A stretch of DNA of 64,000 nucleotides, taken from assembly GCF_005925345.1 (NCBI RefSeq), contig NZ_SSHJ01000009.1, positions 1-64,000 on the forward strand. Reading direction: 5' to 3'. The translations under genes were made by a program, and so were the position numbers. The notes below the pieces were generated by a model. The model worked only from the letters and a program-made list of their open reading frames with translations. It did not search any database and was not told the origin of the DNA. Below, one piece after another: positions 1 to 9,524 of the stretch (position 1 is the first letter of the stretch; the number at the start of each line of letters is the position of its first letter). This stretch comes from Pedobacter ureilyticus. Lineage in GTDB: Bacteria > Bacteroidota > Bacteroidia > Sphingobacteriales > Sphingobacteriaceae.

Positions 1-208
1 ACGAGAAAAAACTTGGTGAGATGAATAGTCGGGATTTGAAAAGGCCATTTTTTTGACCTTAGTCATTTATATCATAAATATAACAATTATTCTTGTCTTT
101 CAAATGTTAAAAGCGATTTCCCTGGCACTGCCTCTTGTCCTTTCATTTTTCGCTGAACATTTTCTATAAAAGGCCTCATGCCTCCTTTATCATTCGTTGT
201 TCCACTCG

Positions 209-1147
209 TTAAAGATTCTTATAGGTGATCAGATCTTCCTTGATCATGTAGGCCTTGGTAGAGCTTTTTGCAATCAGGTAGTCCAGTATGTAAATAAAAT
301 CTTTGAGCAACAACGAATCGCCTTTGATTAAAGCAGTATAACCATAGAATGCCTTGTGAATGAACTTCTCGGCGATCGTCAGGTCAATGTATAACGATCC
401 CTTGGTACTAAGCATGGCTGCTATCCAGGAGATAGACTCGGGCATGAACTTTTTAAAGGCAATTCCACCAAGGAATTTGAGACTTTCGTTGGCATTGTTA
501 TGTCCAAATCGAGTAATAAAGTCTCCATAATAAAGGTTTTTCCCGTCGAGAACATGCCAATTATCGGAATTTTCACTCCAATCGACTGACATGAGGAACA
601 ACGGAAGCAAAGCCCCCCTATTCTTTTCGATCATCCATTCCTTTAGAATGTCCCATGACTTCCAAAAAGAAGATACTGAAAAGCCTCCATTAACCGCAAA
701 AATGTGTTCCCTCACTAGACCAGTTAGAAACTCTTCCAATTGATCGGAAATAACCTTTCCTCCTTCAGCTATTGTCAAATTCAACAGTGATGTAAACAAC
801 GTTTTCCTTTCCTTCAGCGGCTGTTCTAGCAAGTAGCGAGCATAATAAAAATTGAGGCTCTGTTTGAGGTGATAGATTTCAATTCCCGACCTATTCCAAC
901 GATCCTTCAGTACGGATATAACAGCATGGAGCAGCTCATCAATAAATTGATGTTGCAGCGGCAATCTAGTTTTCCAAGGGATGAGCCTCAGCGCATCGCA
1001 ATACAGGTATGCATAATAAGGTTGTAGATCAAAAGCGAGTTGCTCTACAGGAGTGATCGTACCATCCACTACCGATGTGATCTGATCAGTTGCTCCTCCC
1101 AATCGTGGCCCAATTCGGCCTCTTCCAATGCCATTTGTCGCTCCCAT
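209..1147 (-). CDS. Hypothetical protein, 3' fragment of a frameshifted large gene
   Basis: This reading frame is very probably the C-terminal ~290 residues of the protein whose upstream part lies at 1069-3216. The first ~25 residues from the nominal ATG at 1147 overlap the end of that frame and look non-native (glycine/arginine-rich). From about residue 22 the sequence becomes an ordinary soluble helical protein rich in Leu, Tyr and Trp. It has no signal peptide, membrane segment or catalytic motif that I recognise. Adding one base to the GGG run near 1085-1095 would join both frames into about 1000 codons. Function unknown; the style (long alpha-helical, aromatic-rich) recalls the C-terminal repeat regions of very large NTPases, but this is only an impression. 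Confidence 0.55.
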   Translation of the reverse strand: MGATNGIGRGRIGPRLGGATDQITSVVDGTITPVEQLAFDLQPYYAYLYCDALRLIPWKTRLPLQHQFIDELLHAVISVLKDRWNRSGIEIYHLKQSLNFYYARYLLEQPLKERKTLFTSLLNLTIAEGGKVISDQLEEFLTGLVREHIFAVNGGFSVSSFWKSWDILKEWMIEKNRGALLPLFLMSVDWSENSDNWHVLDGKNLYYGDFITRFGHNNANESLKFLGGIAFKKFMPESISWIAAMLSTKGSLYIDLTIAEKFIHKAFYGYTALIKGDSLLLKDFIYILDYLIAKSSTKAYMIKEDLITYKNL

Positions 1148-3216
1148 ATTGGTCTTTGTTTTGCCGTTTCATCAGCTTTAAGCTCAATGTAGGTCAATAC
1201 ACCGTGCCAGCAGTTTTCAACAAACTTGGGATTGCTTTGCTGAAGATAATTCGTCAGTCCACTTTCTATATGCACCCGTGCGCCTTCATTGTTCCCCCTT
1301 ATGATCAATCTGAAAATATACTCCTTTGCTTTCTTTTGTTGGAGGGCATCATTGTTCACCATTGGGATAATCGTAAGCCCAAACAAAGCTTCTTTCTCAT
1401 CAGTGCGTAGATCGAATAAGCCCCCCCTTTTGGGATGCAGGGTATCCTCGGCATATTGGAAAACAGTGTCCTCACACCACTTCAACTGCTCCTTGTTCAT
1501 TTCAAGGGCAAAATCCCGTAGGCCAAGGGCAGCCAGTAACCCAGGAGAGCTCATCAGTCTATCGGCTTTGGGAGCGATGTATCTTTCATAGGCAGCTTTC
1601 CACGTCTCATATGACTTGTCCTTTACTTCTTCGAACTTGAAAACCTTATTTGCCCACATCGTATCCTGCACGCCCTTAAAATCAAAAACATCGGGCTTGG
1701 CCAACATTTGCTTCACTTTCTTATCATAACCTGGACCCATTTCCACAAAATTTTCATATCCCGGCTCTGTCACAGGTTCGAACTTATATTTTCTCAAATC
1801 CATATCAAACAACTGCTTCCGCCAAAGCCAATCCTTTTCCGGTGCTTTGTTCCACAACTGATCCAATTTTTTAAATAGCTGCTTGTTAAAATCCCTAACA
1901 TAGAACAGATAGTCTCGGACAAATCCTACTAGGCCTGTATAATTTTGACGATGGGGACGCTTATCTTCTCGTTGTCTTTCCGCCAAAAGGAATGGATCTT
2001 GTATATAATGGTCACGAATTGTGAATTCCGCCGTTGCCCTGTGGCTTTCCCAGTTGTAAAATTCCCGTACGCCCAATAGGCAAACCGAAGTCTGGTTCAG
2101 TAGTTCAGGATGCGCTTGGACCACGCTGGTTACCACGCCCAAAAAGGCAACGTTGCTCCCTTCTTCGATCAGCCGGTCCAGGTAACTGCGGATGATATCA
2201 TAGTTTTCGGTGCCATTGTCGGCAAGATCAAGTAATCTTTTCTCCAAGGCCATTAGCAACGAGGTGACAACCCTGTTTCTTGCGTATGCGCCACGGTAGG
2301 CTGACCAATAATCGTAACAGGCATAATATTCCTTTGTTTGCCGCTTACTGAAAACCACTTTGATCTTATTTAGATCACTACCCTTATGCGCATTGGCCTG
2401 ATAGTTTTTCTCGAAGGCATCGTTTAGGAAGGGAATTATAAAATCCAATGCTTTTTGGGGATGATGCAGGAACATCCAATAGAAAAAGGTTTGGTAACCA
2501 CTTGGGAAACCAAAATCGAACTCTATATTTCTATTTAGACCAAAATAGTTGATCTGTTCCTGTTGCCTATGGAATGAATAACCGATGCTGTCTGGATCTG
2601 GGTTTTCGGGTTCTTCGATCCACTCTTCCTTGGCAAACTTGATAATCAGATCCGGAAAATATTTGCAGAGTTGGTCTGCCATTACCCCAGAAATACTGTG
2701 CTTTTTGACATTTTCCAAAAAAAGCATATTAGTCCACCTCGGATGAGGTTTGGATGGATCATCTGCGGCATCCAACAACTCTTTAATGACGTCTTGTGCC
2801 GCGCCAGTCAATTTGAACAGTAAAGGCAGATTGCCCAACTGCGAGATGCGGAGCAGATCCCTTTCATTACGATAAGTATCGGCTGTTTTCTGCTCCTTTT
2901 CCATGCTGGCGGCCAAGAGAAATGCTGCATCTGCCGCCGCAGGTGGGAGTTCCTTTACATCAAAGTCTGGCAATTGGTTGCCCCATGACCGGATCAACCA
3001 CATATAAGGGCCTTCCAGGTCAGTCAGATCTGCACCTCCCTCCACACTCTGTTTAATAAAGGTGATCAAATAGTCCCAGCCCGATCCTACTGGAGCAAAC
3101 TTATCAAGATCACTGTGTCTGGGATCCACTATAAGACACATACATCGTTGAAGGCTCCCATTTAAAACCCCACACTTTGGATTTGACCAAACATACGATG
3201 ATTGAACCTTACCCAC
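1069..3216 (-). CDS. Hypothetical large protein, 5'-truncated and frameshifted at its 3' end
   Basis: A 715-codon frame opening with a GTG and an unconvincing N-terminus; an in-frame TGA lies eight codons upstream of the GTG, so the natural 5' part appears lost. The sequence is soluble, helical, and rich in Trp, Tyr, Lys and Glu, without Walker motifs, signal peptide or membrane segments. The frame ends at 1069 while a good coding frame continues one base out of register in the neighbouring fragment (209-1147). I do not recognise a family with certainty. It could be the sensor half of a large STAND-type or other defence ATPase whose NTPase half is gone. It sits just past the 3' end of the ribokinase operon, also on the minus strand, with an 88-bp gap. 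Probably non-functional as it stands unless the indel is a sequencing error. Confidence 0.5.
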   Translation of the reverse strand: MGKVQSSYVWSNPKCGVLNGSLQRCMCLIVDPRHSDLDKFAPVGSGWDYLITFIKQSVEGGADLTDLEGPYMWLIRSWGNQLPDFDVKELPPAAADAAFLLAASMEKEQKTADTYRNERDLLRISQLGNLPLLFKLTGAAQDVIKELLDAADDPSKPHPRWTNMLFLENVKKHSISGVMADQLCKYFPDLIIKFAKEEWIEEPENPDPDSIGYSFHRQQEQINYFGLNRNIEFDFGFPSGYQTFFYWMFLHHPQKALDFIIPFLNDAFEKNYQANAHKGSDLNKIKVVFSKRQTKEYYACYDYWSAYRGAYARNRVVTSLLMALEKRLLDLADNGTENYDIIRSYLDRLIEEGSNVAFLGVVTSVVQAHPELLNQTSVCLLGVREFYNWESHRATAEFTIRDHYIQDPFLLAERQREDKRPHRQNYTGLVGFVRDYLFYVRDFNKQLFKKLDQLWNKAPEKDWLWRKQLFDMDLRKYKFEPVTEPGYENFVEMGPGYDKKVKQMLAKPDVFDFKGVQDTMWANKVFKFEEVKDKSYETWKAAYERYIAPKADRLMSSPGLLAALGLRDFALEMNKEQLKWCEDTVFQYAEDTLHPKRGGLFDLRTDEKEALFGLTIIPMVNNDALQQKKAKEYIFRLIIRGNNEGARVHIESGLTNYLQQSNPKFVENCWHGVLTYIELKADETAKQRPIWERQMALEEAELGHDWEEQLIRSHR

Positions 3217-3304
3217 AAGCAGATTGTGCTCTCAGATAACAAGAGCAATACGGCCTATCCACTTTAACAAAAGAGCAAACATTGACGCCTACCCTTTTTT
3301 AATA

Positions 3305-4231
3305 TTATCTTGAAAGCGAATTGATCAATTGACCTACCTCTTCTCTATACGGTGCAGAGTTTTGGGCGCCATGTCTAGTTACAGCTATTGCCGAAGCTTG
3401 ACATGCAAACTCTACAGCGGCAATCAAGTCTCGCCGTTCGCTTAGTGCAACAACTAAAGCGCCGTTAAAAACATCTCCAGCAGCGGTAGTATCTACCGCC
3501 TCAACTAGAGGGGACTTGATGTGCGTGAAAGTATCGTCATTAAGTACTAATGCTCCCCTGGAACCCATGGTAATGATAATGGTTTCTACACCTTTCCCAT
3601 AAAGTTTTAAAGCTGCTCTTTTTACACTTTCTATATCGTCGATCTGGGTGCCTGTAAGCATACCCGCTTCTTTCTCATTAGGGGTTATGATAGCAATATG
3701 TTTGAACAAATCGGCCGGCAATTTTTGAGCAGGTGCTGGATTCAACACTACTTTTATCCCATTTTGATAGGCAAACTCTGCCGCATAAGCTACTGTTTCC
3801 AATGGAGTTTCTAACTGCATTAGTAAGTAGTCGGCCGACAATATCCTTTCTTCTACCTGCTTGATATCTGCCTTCAATAGTTTCCCGTTTGCCCCGGGCG
3901 CTACCACAATTACATTTTCCGCATGGTCATCAACCATAATCAATGCAACGCCAGAAGGCTGACCGGGATCTGTGACAGCGAAGGAAATATCTATTCCCTC
4001 TTTAGCAAAGGACGTCAGTGCTTGCTTGCCAAAAATGTCATTACCTGTTTTGCATACAAAGGTAACCTTACCGCCCAAGCGAGCCGCTGCCACTGCCTGG
4101 TTTGCCCCCTTGCCTCCCGCATTCATTAAAAAATTACCGCCGAGAATGGTTTCGCCAGCAGAGGGGAAACGCGCTGTCCTCACTACCATGTCGGTATTCG
4201 AACTTCCTATTACAACAATTGAATTACTCAT
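3305..4231 (-). CDS. rbsK: Ribokinase (PfkB family)
   Basis: Cytoplasmic sugar kinase expected to convert D-ribose plus ATP to ribose-5-phosphate. The N-terminal PfkB signature NAGGKGANQAVAAARLGG (about residues 38-55) and the C-terminal DTTAAGDVFNGALV, with the catalytic Asp, are both visible. The usual Gly of DTTGAGD is Ala here, a tolerated change. The longest frame begins at 4243 with TTG, but an ATG four codons later (4231) starts the typical MSNSIVVIG and is preferred. It is the last gene of a minus-strand operon, 33 bp downstream of the sugar permease and behind a nucleoside hydrolase, which together point to ribose released from nucleosides as substrate. Confidence 0.93.
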   Translation of the reverse strand: MSNSIVVIGSSNTDMVVRTARFPSAGETILGGNFLMNAGGKGANQAVAAARLGGKVTFVCKTGNDIFGKQALTSFAKEGIDISFAVTDPGQPSGVALIMVDDHAENVIVVAPGANGKLLKADIKQVEERILSADYLLMQLETPLETVAYAAEFAYQNGIKVVLNPAPAQKLPADLFKHIAIITPNEKEAGMLTGTQIDDIESVKRAALKLYGKGVETIIITMGSRGALVLNDDTFTHIKSPLVEAVDTTAAGDVFNGALVVALSERRDLIAAVEFACQASAIAVTRHGAQNSAPYREEVGQLINSLSR

Positions 4232-4264
4232 TTCTATCTTCAAAACAACTTAAATATCTATTTG

Positions 4265-5263
4265 CTAGCTACCTGCATATATAATTAGTCCGATACCCGT
4301 TAGGAACAGCAAAAACATTAATCCCAGGTATGTATTATTAACTTTGGGTCCACCCCTGAATTCCTTCCAAATAAATACACCCCAGAAAGCAGCGACCATA
4401 GTTGCGCCCTGACCTAGTCCATAAGAAATTGCCGCACCCGCTTTTCCCGCGGCTATTAGATTAAGCGAATTGCCAATCCCCCAGATTACCCCACCAAAAA
4501 CACCTATTAAATGTGTTTTAAATCCACCGGCAAAATAATTTTTATAAGAAACGGGCAGCCCCACAAACGGTCTTTTCATCACGACCGTATTGATGAGGAA
4601 ATTGCTGAGGAACATGCCCACAGCAAAAACAAAAACTGCCGTGTAGGGTGTCATTTTTCCGATTTCGGGGCTTTGGAAATTATCTATGTCCATAGAAGCC
4701 GCAATAAATCTGTAAAATGATGACATCAGTATGCCCGCAATGAATGCAATGACAATTCCCTTGGTGGATGAATTTTTATTGGCACTCATATTTTTGTAGG
4801 CAATGGCGTTGAGCAAAATAGCGATAGCGATCAATCCCACACCGATAAACAACACCAAAGGATCACCTTTTGGCGTACTGATAAAATTGATGACTACGCC
4901 CAATATCAGGGCCAGACCGACCCCTAGCGGAAAAGCAACCGACATTCCCGAAATGGCAATGGCCGCCGACAACAGGATATTGGACAGGTTAAAAAGAATC
5001 CCACCAGCAAGTGCCGAAGCCAGATTTGCACCCTCTGCCTGCATTAAATCCGGTATAAAGCTTCTTCCCACGCTACCGAAACTACCAAGTGTCAGGGCAG
5101 AAAAAAGGGAAAATAATAGCACACCGATCACATAATCCCAATAGAAGAGTTCGAACCTCCAATTTTTGGAGGCCAATTTCTGTGTGTTTCCCCATGAGCC
5201 CCAACACAACATCGTGATGAAACAAAAAACTACAGCAAGGGAATAATTTTCAATAATAAACAT
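4265..5263 (-). CDS. GRP-family sugar (probable ribose) transporter
   Basis: Integral inner-membrane protein of 332 residues with about ten hydrophobic helices. The N-terminal SLAVVFCFITMLCWGSWGNT and the conserved glycine-rich helices (for example FNLSNILLSAAIAISGMSVA, PLGVGLALILG) are typical of the glucose/ribose porter group of the drug/metabolite transporter superfamily, related to RbsU and to RusT of Bacteroides ribose loci. It stands directly ahead of ribokinase and behind secreted hydrolases, so uptake of free ribose across the inner membrane is the likely role. Annotation pipelines may call it a multidrug DMT transporter, which the context does not support. Confidence 0.85.
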   Translation of the reverse strand: MFIIENYSLAVVFCFITMLCWGSWGNTQKLASKNWRFELFYWDYVIGVLLFSLFSALTLGSFGSVGRSFIPDLMQAEGANLASALAGGILFNLSNILLSAAIAISGMSVAFPLGVGLALILGVVINFISTPKGDPLVLFIGVGLIAIAILLNAIAYKNMSANKNSSTKGIVIAFIAGILMSSFYRFIAASMDIDNFQSPEIGKMTPYTAVFVFAVGMFLSNFLINTVVMKRPFVGLPVSYKNYFAGGFKTHLIGVFGGVIWGIGNSLNLIAAGKAGAAISYGLGQGATMVAAFWGVFIWKEFRGGPKVNNTYLGLMFLLFLTGIGLIIYAGS

Positions 5264-5290
5264 AGTTGATATTTTTAGTTTGTTAGTTAA

Positions 5291-6712
5291 TTACCAGTTA
5301 TCTGATCTAAAAGGTATTGCTGCCACGCCATAGCTATTGTATAAATTACCGTACGTAAAGTTTTTAAATCCATATCGTACAGCTACGGGATTAGCAACTT
5401 TCTCGCTAAATACACTTAACTGGTTATTGGTACCTTTTACATTTTCAACCTGGGCCTTGTAAAACACTTTGTCTTCTCCCGCTATCTCAAAACCTTCCAT
5501 TTCCTTTCCGTAAGCAGAAAGCCCATATCCTGTATTTTCTAATGTAACCTGTATTTTATTCCCTTCTACCTTACTAGATACGTACACCGGAGCCTCCCCA
5601 TTAAATCCATTTATAGCATAGGTTTTTGAAAGCGCTAAATGTGCCAGTCTTTTAGCTACAACTCTTTTTTCTGGCGGATGGATGGTCGACTCCGAGCCTA
5701 TATCTATGGTCGAAATGACGCCCGAATTGGGGATCAGCTTTTTTGCCTGATGTTGGACTTCGCGAAACTTAGCCACTTCTATCCCATTGCTATTCCAGCC
5801 CATATTGCTACAACTAAAAGGAGCCAACTGTACATAGTAAAAAGGGAAATTATGGTTAAAATCTTCACGCCAGTTGCGGACCATTTCAGGCAAAAGTTTC
5901 AGATATAATTCTGGGTTGGTCGTATTTGCTTCGCCCTGATAAAACAGACAGCCCTTTATGGTATATTTAGATACAGGCTTTAGCATGCCATTGTATAGTA
6001 AAGTGGGTGCTCTATTGGCCATTGTAGCATTCAGGTTCTCTTGTTTAATCTCTACCTTGGTAATCGGTTTTAGTTTTTCTTCACTCATCCAAGCTTCAAT
6101 TCTCGAACCTCCCCAGTAACAACCTATGATCCCTACGGGCACTTTTAACGTCCTGTTCAGAATCTTGGCAAAATTAAACCCAACCATGGTGATGGTTTCT
6201 ACTGTTTGCGGTGTAATTAGACGCCAGTTACCTACCACATCTTCTTGTGGCTTTTCACTAAAGGTCCTTCTTACAGGAAAAAATCTAATAGAAGGATAAT
6301 CATTATCCAGAATTTCATCAATGGCATTGTATAATGGCTGGTTCGTAAAACCCCTAGTGCTCATCTCCATATTAGACTGGCCACCGCATAACCAAACCTC
6401 GCCTAGCAGGATATTTTTTATTGTTTTCTCCTGCCCATCGCTGATCGAAATTTCGTAAGGCGTATTGCTTCCTGCTATGGTCTTTACTTTCACCTCCCAA
6501 TTACCATTGTTATCAGATTTAGTTTTGTGAAGCTGATTATCCCAACTTGTTTTAATGGACACTGTACTTTCGGGTTTAGCTTTACCCCATAAGGCTACTA
6601 CAGTATTTTGTTGCAGCACCATATGATCGCCCACTAGTGCGGGGAGTTTTATTTCTGCTTTAACTGTAGATAACAGCGTAAGTAACGGTAATAAAATGAA
6701 TAATTTTCTCAT
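5291..6712 (-). CDS. Sialate O-acetylesterase-like SGNH hydrolase (SASA domain)
   Basis: Exported esterase of 473 residues. Residues 1-19 form a signal peptide (MRKLFILLPLLTLLSTVKA). A short beta-sandwich comes first, then LLGEVWLCGGQSNMEMS with the nucleophile Ser in GQSN (about residue 114), and a later DIGSESTIHPPEK segment that supplies the Asp/His of the triad. Family members remove acetyl groups from sialic acid or from plant and microbial glycans; the true substrate cannot be read here. It starts 2 bp after the preceding gene in the rus-like operon, suggesting translational coupling. Removal of acetyl decorations before cleavage by the neighbouring sialidase-like proteins is a reasonable inference. 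Confidence 0.85.
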   Translation of the reverse strand: MRKLFILLPLLTLLSTVKAEIKLPALVGDHMVLQQNTVVALWGKAKPESTVSIKTSWDNQLHKTKSDNNGNWEVKVKTIAGSNTPYEISISDGQEKTIKNILLGEVWLCGGQSNMEMSTRGFTNQPLYNAIDEILDNDYPSIRFFPVRRTFSEKPQEDVVGNWRLITPQTVETITMVGFNFAKILNRTLKVPVGIIGCYWGGSRIEAWMSEEKLKPITKVEIKQENLNATMANRAPTLLYNGMLKPVSKYTIKGCLFYQGEANTTNPELYLKLLPEMVRNWREDFNHNFPFYYVQLAPFSCSNMGWNSNGIEVAKFREVQHQAKKLIPNSGVISTIDIGSESTIHPPEKRVVAKRLAHLALSKTYAINGFNGEAPVYVSSKVEGNKIQVTLENTGYGLSAYGKEMEGFEIAGEDKVFYKAQVENVKGTNNQLSVFSEKVANPVAVRYGFKNFTYGNLYNSYGVAAIPFRSDNW

Positions 6713-6714
6713 AA

Positions 6715-7833
6715 TTACTTTAATTGACTAATGGCTATTTTGACTATTTCCAGTTGTTCTTTTCGTCTTGAATAAATGATAAAAAGGTCTTTTCCGTTAA
6801 CATAGGCGTACGGATAACCAAATTGTCCGTCTTTCCATTTGCCCTTATATTTCATTTGATAATTGCTGTCATCTACAATAAACGTCTTATCGTAATTAAG
6901 TCCGTCTTTTGAAACAGACAGTACCAAAGGTGTCCTTTTCCCTTTGTTTGTGGTATCTGGTGTTCCAATATGGAAGTAGCGACCATCGGGCAATTGACCC
7001 AGATAAGATTTACTATTGTTATCAGTAAACTTTGCCTTTGCTGGTATCGACCATGTTTTACCCTGATCCTCGCTCATTGACTGATAAAGAAACCCATCAT
7101 AGGTTTTACCTGTACTTCTGAGCAGGTTATACAGCATACCATTTTTTGCAACCGTAAAAGCTCCTTCGACCAATGTTGCCTTCACCTCCTCTCTTTTCCC
7201 ATTGTAAACGGCTTTTGTCCATCCACTCAATCCAGATCTATCATCAGTATAATAGACCACATCATTACCCGTGATCAAAAATCTACCGCTAGGCAGCAGA
7301 AATGGCTTATGGCTCGGAAACAATCTGATATTTAGATCTACCGGCTCAGACCAATGTTCCCCGTCTTCAGAAGTAATTGCATAAAGCTTAACGTTTAGTC
7401 TTGCATAGTTATCCCCAATATTATTCTCCGTATATAAGAGCATTAACTTGTCGTTATGTACAAATATTCCTCCTGGAGTAAGCGTATACGGAATTTCATC
7501 TGCTGCTATCTTAGGTTCCTTTAAAATCTGGGGCAAAGACCAGTCTTCAAAGTTTGCTGATTTACTGATGAGTATCCTCTGTCCAGGATCATCCTCTCCT
7601 TTTACCCCATTTGAAAAGATGGCATAAAAATTCCTTTTGAAATACACCACCGATGGATGATGGGCATAATGCCACACCATATTTGGCGTATAAATAACGG
7701 CCTTTTCCACAGCAAGTTTAGCCAAACCAGTGCTCGAATGATAGTTATTGGCAAATACAGCTTCCTGTGCCTTACCTGTTAGAGCAGCAAAACAAAATGA
7801 GACCAAAAGTAAATAGCGACAAAGTTTTCTCAT
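6715..7833 (-). CDS. Secreted sialidase-like (BNR/Asp-box) glycoside hydrolase-type protein
   Basis: Exported protein of 372 residues with signal peptide MRKLCRYLLLVSFCFAALTGKA. The fold is a probable beta-propeller: Asp-box-like turns SEDGEHWSEP, SEDQGKTWS and SKDGLNYD recur, along with HHPSVVYFKRNFYAIFSNG near the N-terminus, which resembles first blades of sialidase- or GH43-like propellers. No complete arginine triad can be assigned by eye, so sialidase activity is not established. Its stop codon abuts the next gene. In Bacteroides ribose loci, predicted glycoside hydrolases sit in the same position beside a nucleoside hydrolase; a role in trimming ribose- or nucleotide-containing glycans is inference. 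Confidence 0.7.
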   Translation of the reverse strand: MRKLCRYLLLVSFCFAALTGKAQEAVFANNYHSSTGLAKLAVEKAVIYTPNMVWHYAHHPSVVYFKRNFYAIFSNGVKGEDDPGQRILISKSANFEDWSLPQILKEPKIAADEIPYTLTPGGIFVHNDKLMLLYTENNIGDNYARLNVKLYAITSEDGEHWSEPVDLNIRLFPSHKPFLLPSGRFLITGNDVVYYTDDRSGLSGWTKAVYNGKREEVKATLVEGAFTVAKNGMLYNLLRSTGKTYDGFLYQSMSEDQGKTWSIPAKAKFTDNNSKSYLGQLPDGRYFHIGTPDTTNKGKRTPLVLSVSKDGLNYDKTFIVDDSNYQMKYKGKWKDGQFGYPYAYVNGKDLFIIYSRRKEQLEIVKIAISQLK

Positions 7834-8850
7834 TTATATATTTTTAGGCTTCTGCTTAACTAACTCTTCCATACGGGTTTTCATTTGTTGTAGCTGCTTA
7901 GCGTTTGCAGATAAAATGTAGCGTTCCCCCTTTTTGTCTTTCTGAAAGAAGGTATTTCCTTTTTCATCGACGGTTATTTTTCCCGCTTTAGATGTCGTGA
8001 AATATTTAGATGATGGTTCAATAGCATATAAAACAGAGGTTAAGTCCCAAACTTCCCTATCATAAGGCATAGGCAGATAATATTCATATGCCTTTACCAA
8101 AGGATTTTCCTTAGATGTGTAATTAAGTTCTTTGGCCACTACTTCTCCAGAAAATTTAACAGCGCCACCCAACTCCCAAGGGCTTACATAAATTTTTCCC
8201 GGCCAATTTTCCAATACATCTTTTGCAGATCTGACATCTAAACGGATATTAAACTCAGGCTTACGGTTATCTCTAAAATCTCCGCCCATTAGGCTTAAAA
8301 ACTTCACTTTCCGTTTAACTAAATCTGCTCCTCGCAGTTCACTATACTGATCTGCTTCTGAGCTCATCAATCGAGATAAGTTAGTGGAAAAACCCACCGA
8401 TATAATCACAACCGAATGATCTGGTTGAGCAGCCAACATTTTACGATACAACATTACTGCATCTTGGGTTTCAATCTCATTTCTATAAGTTGAAAAAACA
8501 AAAGCATTAGCTGTATTTTTTAAATTATATACATGCTCAACGTAATAGGTTTTTTTGCCTTCTTTTACTGGAGAATGCACGACATTTCCTAACGGGATAT
8601 TATGATAGCCGTACCATTGGTTCATTAAATGCAAAAAAGGAACAGCATAAGCATTGCCTTTATTATTAATGATAGCAGCCAGGTTAATCATATTTGCATC
8701 TTGATATTTGTACAGCATGTCAAGCGCCAATACATCATCAACATCGTTTCCCATATCCGTATCAAAAATAACGGTAAGAGGCCTTTTATTTACACCATAA
8801 ACAGTTATAGCACAAAACAATAAAACAAAAGCTAACTTAAATATCTTCAT
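7834..8850 (-). CDS. Secreted nucleoside hydrolase (inosine-uridine preferring family)
   Basis: Hydrolyses the N-glycosidic bond of nucleosides, giving free base plus ribose. The calcium-binding N-terminal signature DTDMGNDVDD is present shortly after a signal peptide (MKIFKLAFVLLFCAITVYG), so it acts in the periplasm or at the surface. Further family features are GGDFRDNRKPEFNIRLD and the late Asp in EVWDLTSVLYAI. An earlier ATG at 8871 would overlap the upstream gene by 14 bp; the ATG at 8850 begins a clean signal peptide and is chosen. With the adjoining permease and ribokinase it defines the ribose-scavenging logic of the operon. Confidence 0.88.
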   Translation of the reverse strand: MKIFKLAFVLLFCAITVYGVNKRPLTVIFDTDMGNDVDDVLALDMLYKYQDANMINLAAIINNKGNAYAVPFLHLMNQWYGYHNIPLGNVVHSPVKEGKKTYYVEHVYNLKNTANAFVFSTYRNEIETQDAVMLYRKMLAAQPDHSVVIISVGFSTNLSRLMSSEADQYSELRGADLVKRKVKFLSLMGGDFRDNRKPEFNIRLDVRSAKDVLENWPGKIYVSPWELGGAVKFSGEVVAKELNYTSKENPLVKAYEYYLPMPYDREVWDLTSVLYAIEPSSKYFTTSKAGKITVDEKGNTFFQKDKKGERYILSANAKQLQQMKTRMEELVKQKPKNI

Positions 8851-8857
8851 ACCAATT

Positions 8858-9508
8858 TTATAAAGGTGCATATGCTCCGGTTAGATCATAAGTAAAATAT
8901 TGCATTACAATTTCGGTATCGGCCTTGGTATTGCCCTTTCCAAAACTTAGCCATGCAGAATTGGCCTTCGCCAACAGATCAAACGATGTTTTGTATGTGC
9001 CATCTATGTAAAGATGAGCTTTGGCCTTATCCCGCTCTACCGCAATACGATAAACGTGGTACTCCTTTCCGTTCAGATGAGCTAGTGCTTCCTTTTCTCC
9101 ATTTAGGATCACTCTATTGTGTGTGACACAGACCAGCTTGGCAAAGTTTTTACCATCCCTGAAAGTGATATCCAGGCCCCTTCCATTGTTCAGGGGGACT
9201 TTTGTTTTAAATTCAATAGTATAATCTGTAGTTGGACTAAAAACGGTCTCTGTGCTTTTACCCACCTGCACCGTATACGCTTCGCCACTGGCGGCTTTGA
9301 TAAAAAGCTCCTTATTCGCGGTGATTTCTATTTTTCCTTCTTTCTGTTCGTCGCCCAATCTTAATTGCCAGCCCGCTTCGGTGGGCAGCTTACTGCCATC
9401 TACCAAAGGATAATCACTTATTTTCTTTTTGATCAAACTTGGAGCCTGTGCCAAACCAACCAACTGGACCAGCATCAAACAAACCGTAAAAAATGTAATC
9501 TTTCTCAT
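8858..9508 (-). CDS. Secreted concanavalin-like protein, DLTGAY family, paralogue 1
   Basis: Exported 216-residue protein with signal peptide MRKITFFTVCLMLVQLVGLAQA. The body is beta-rich and reads like a LamG/concanavalin-type jelly roll: YTIEFKTKVP, GLDITFRDG, HLYIDGTYKTSF and a C-terminal YFTYDLTGAYAPL. The same string of motifs, in the same order, occurs in the next gene (9525-10166) and in the N-terminal half of the T9SS protein at 17871-19100, so one ancestral domain was copied within this locus. No catalytic residue is evident; glycan or nucleic-acid binding is the simplest guess. The family name is unknown to me. Confidence 0.75.
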   Translation of the reverse strand: MRKITFFTVCLMLVQLVGLAQAPSLIKKKISDYPLVDGSKLPTEAGWQLRLGDEQKEGKIEITANKELFIKAASGEAYTVQVGKSTETVFSPTTDYTIEFKTKVPLNNGRGLDITFRDGKNFAKLVCVTHNRVILNGEKEALAHLNGKEYHVYRIAVERDKAKAHLYIDGTYKTSFDLLAKANSAWLSFGKGNTKADTEIVMQYFTYDLTGAYAPL

Positions 9509-9524
9509 ATCTCTTTATTATAAA

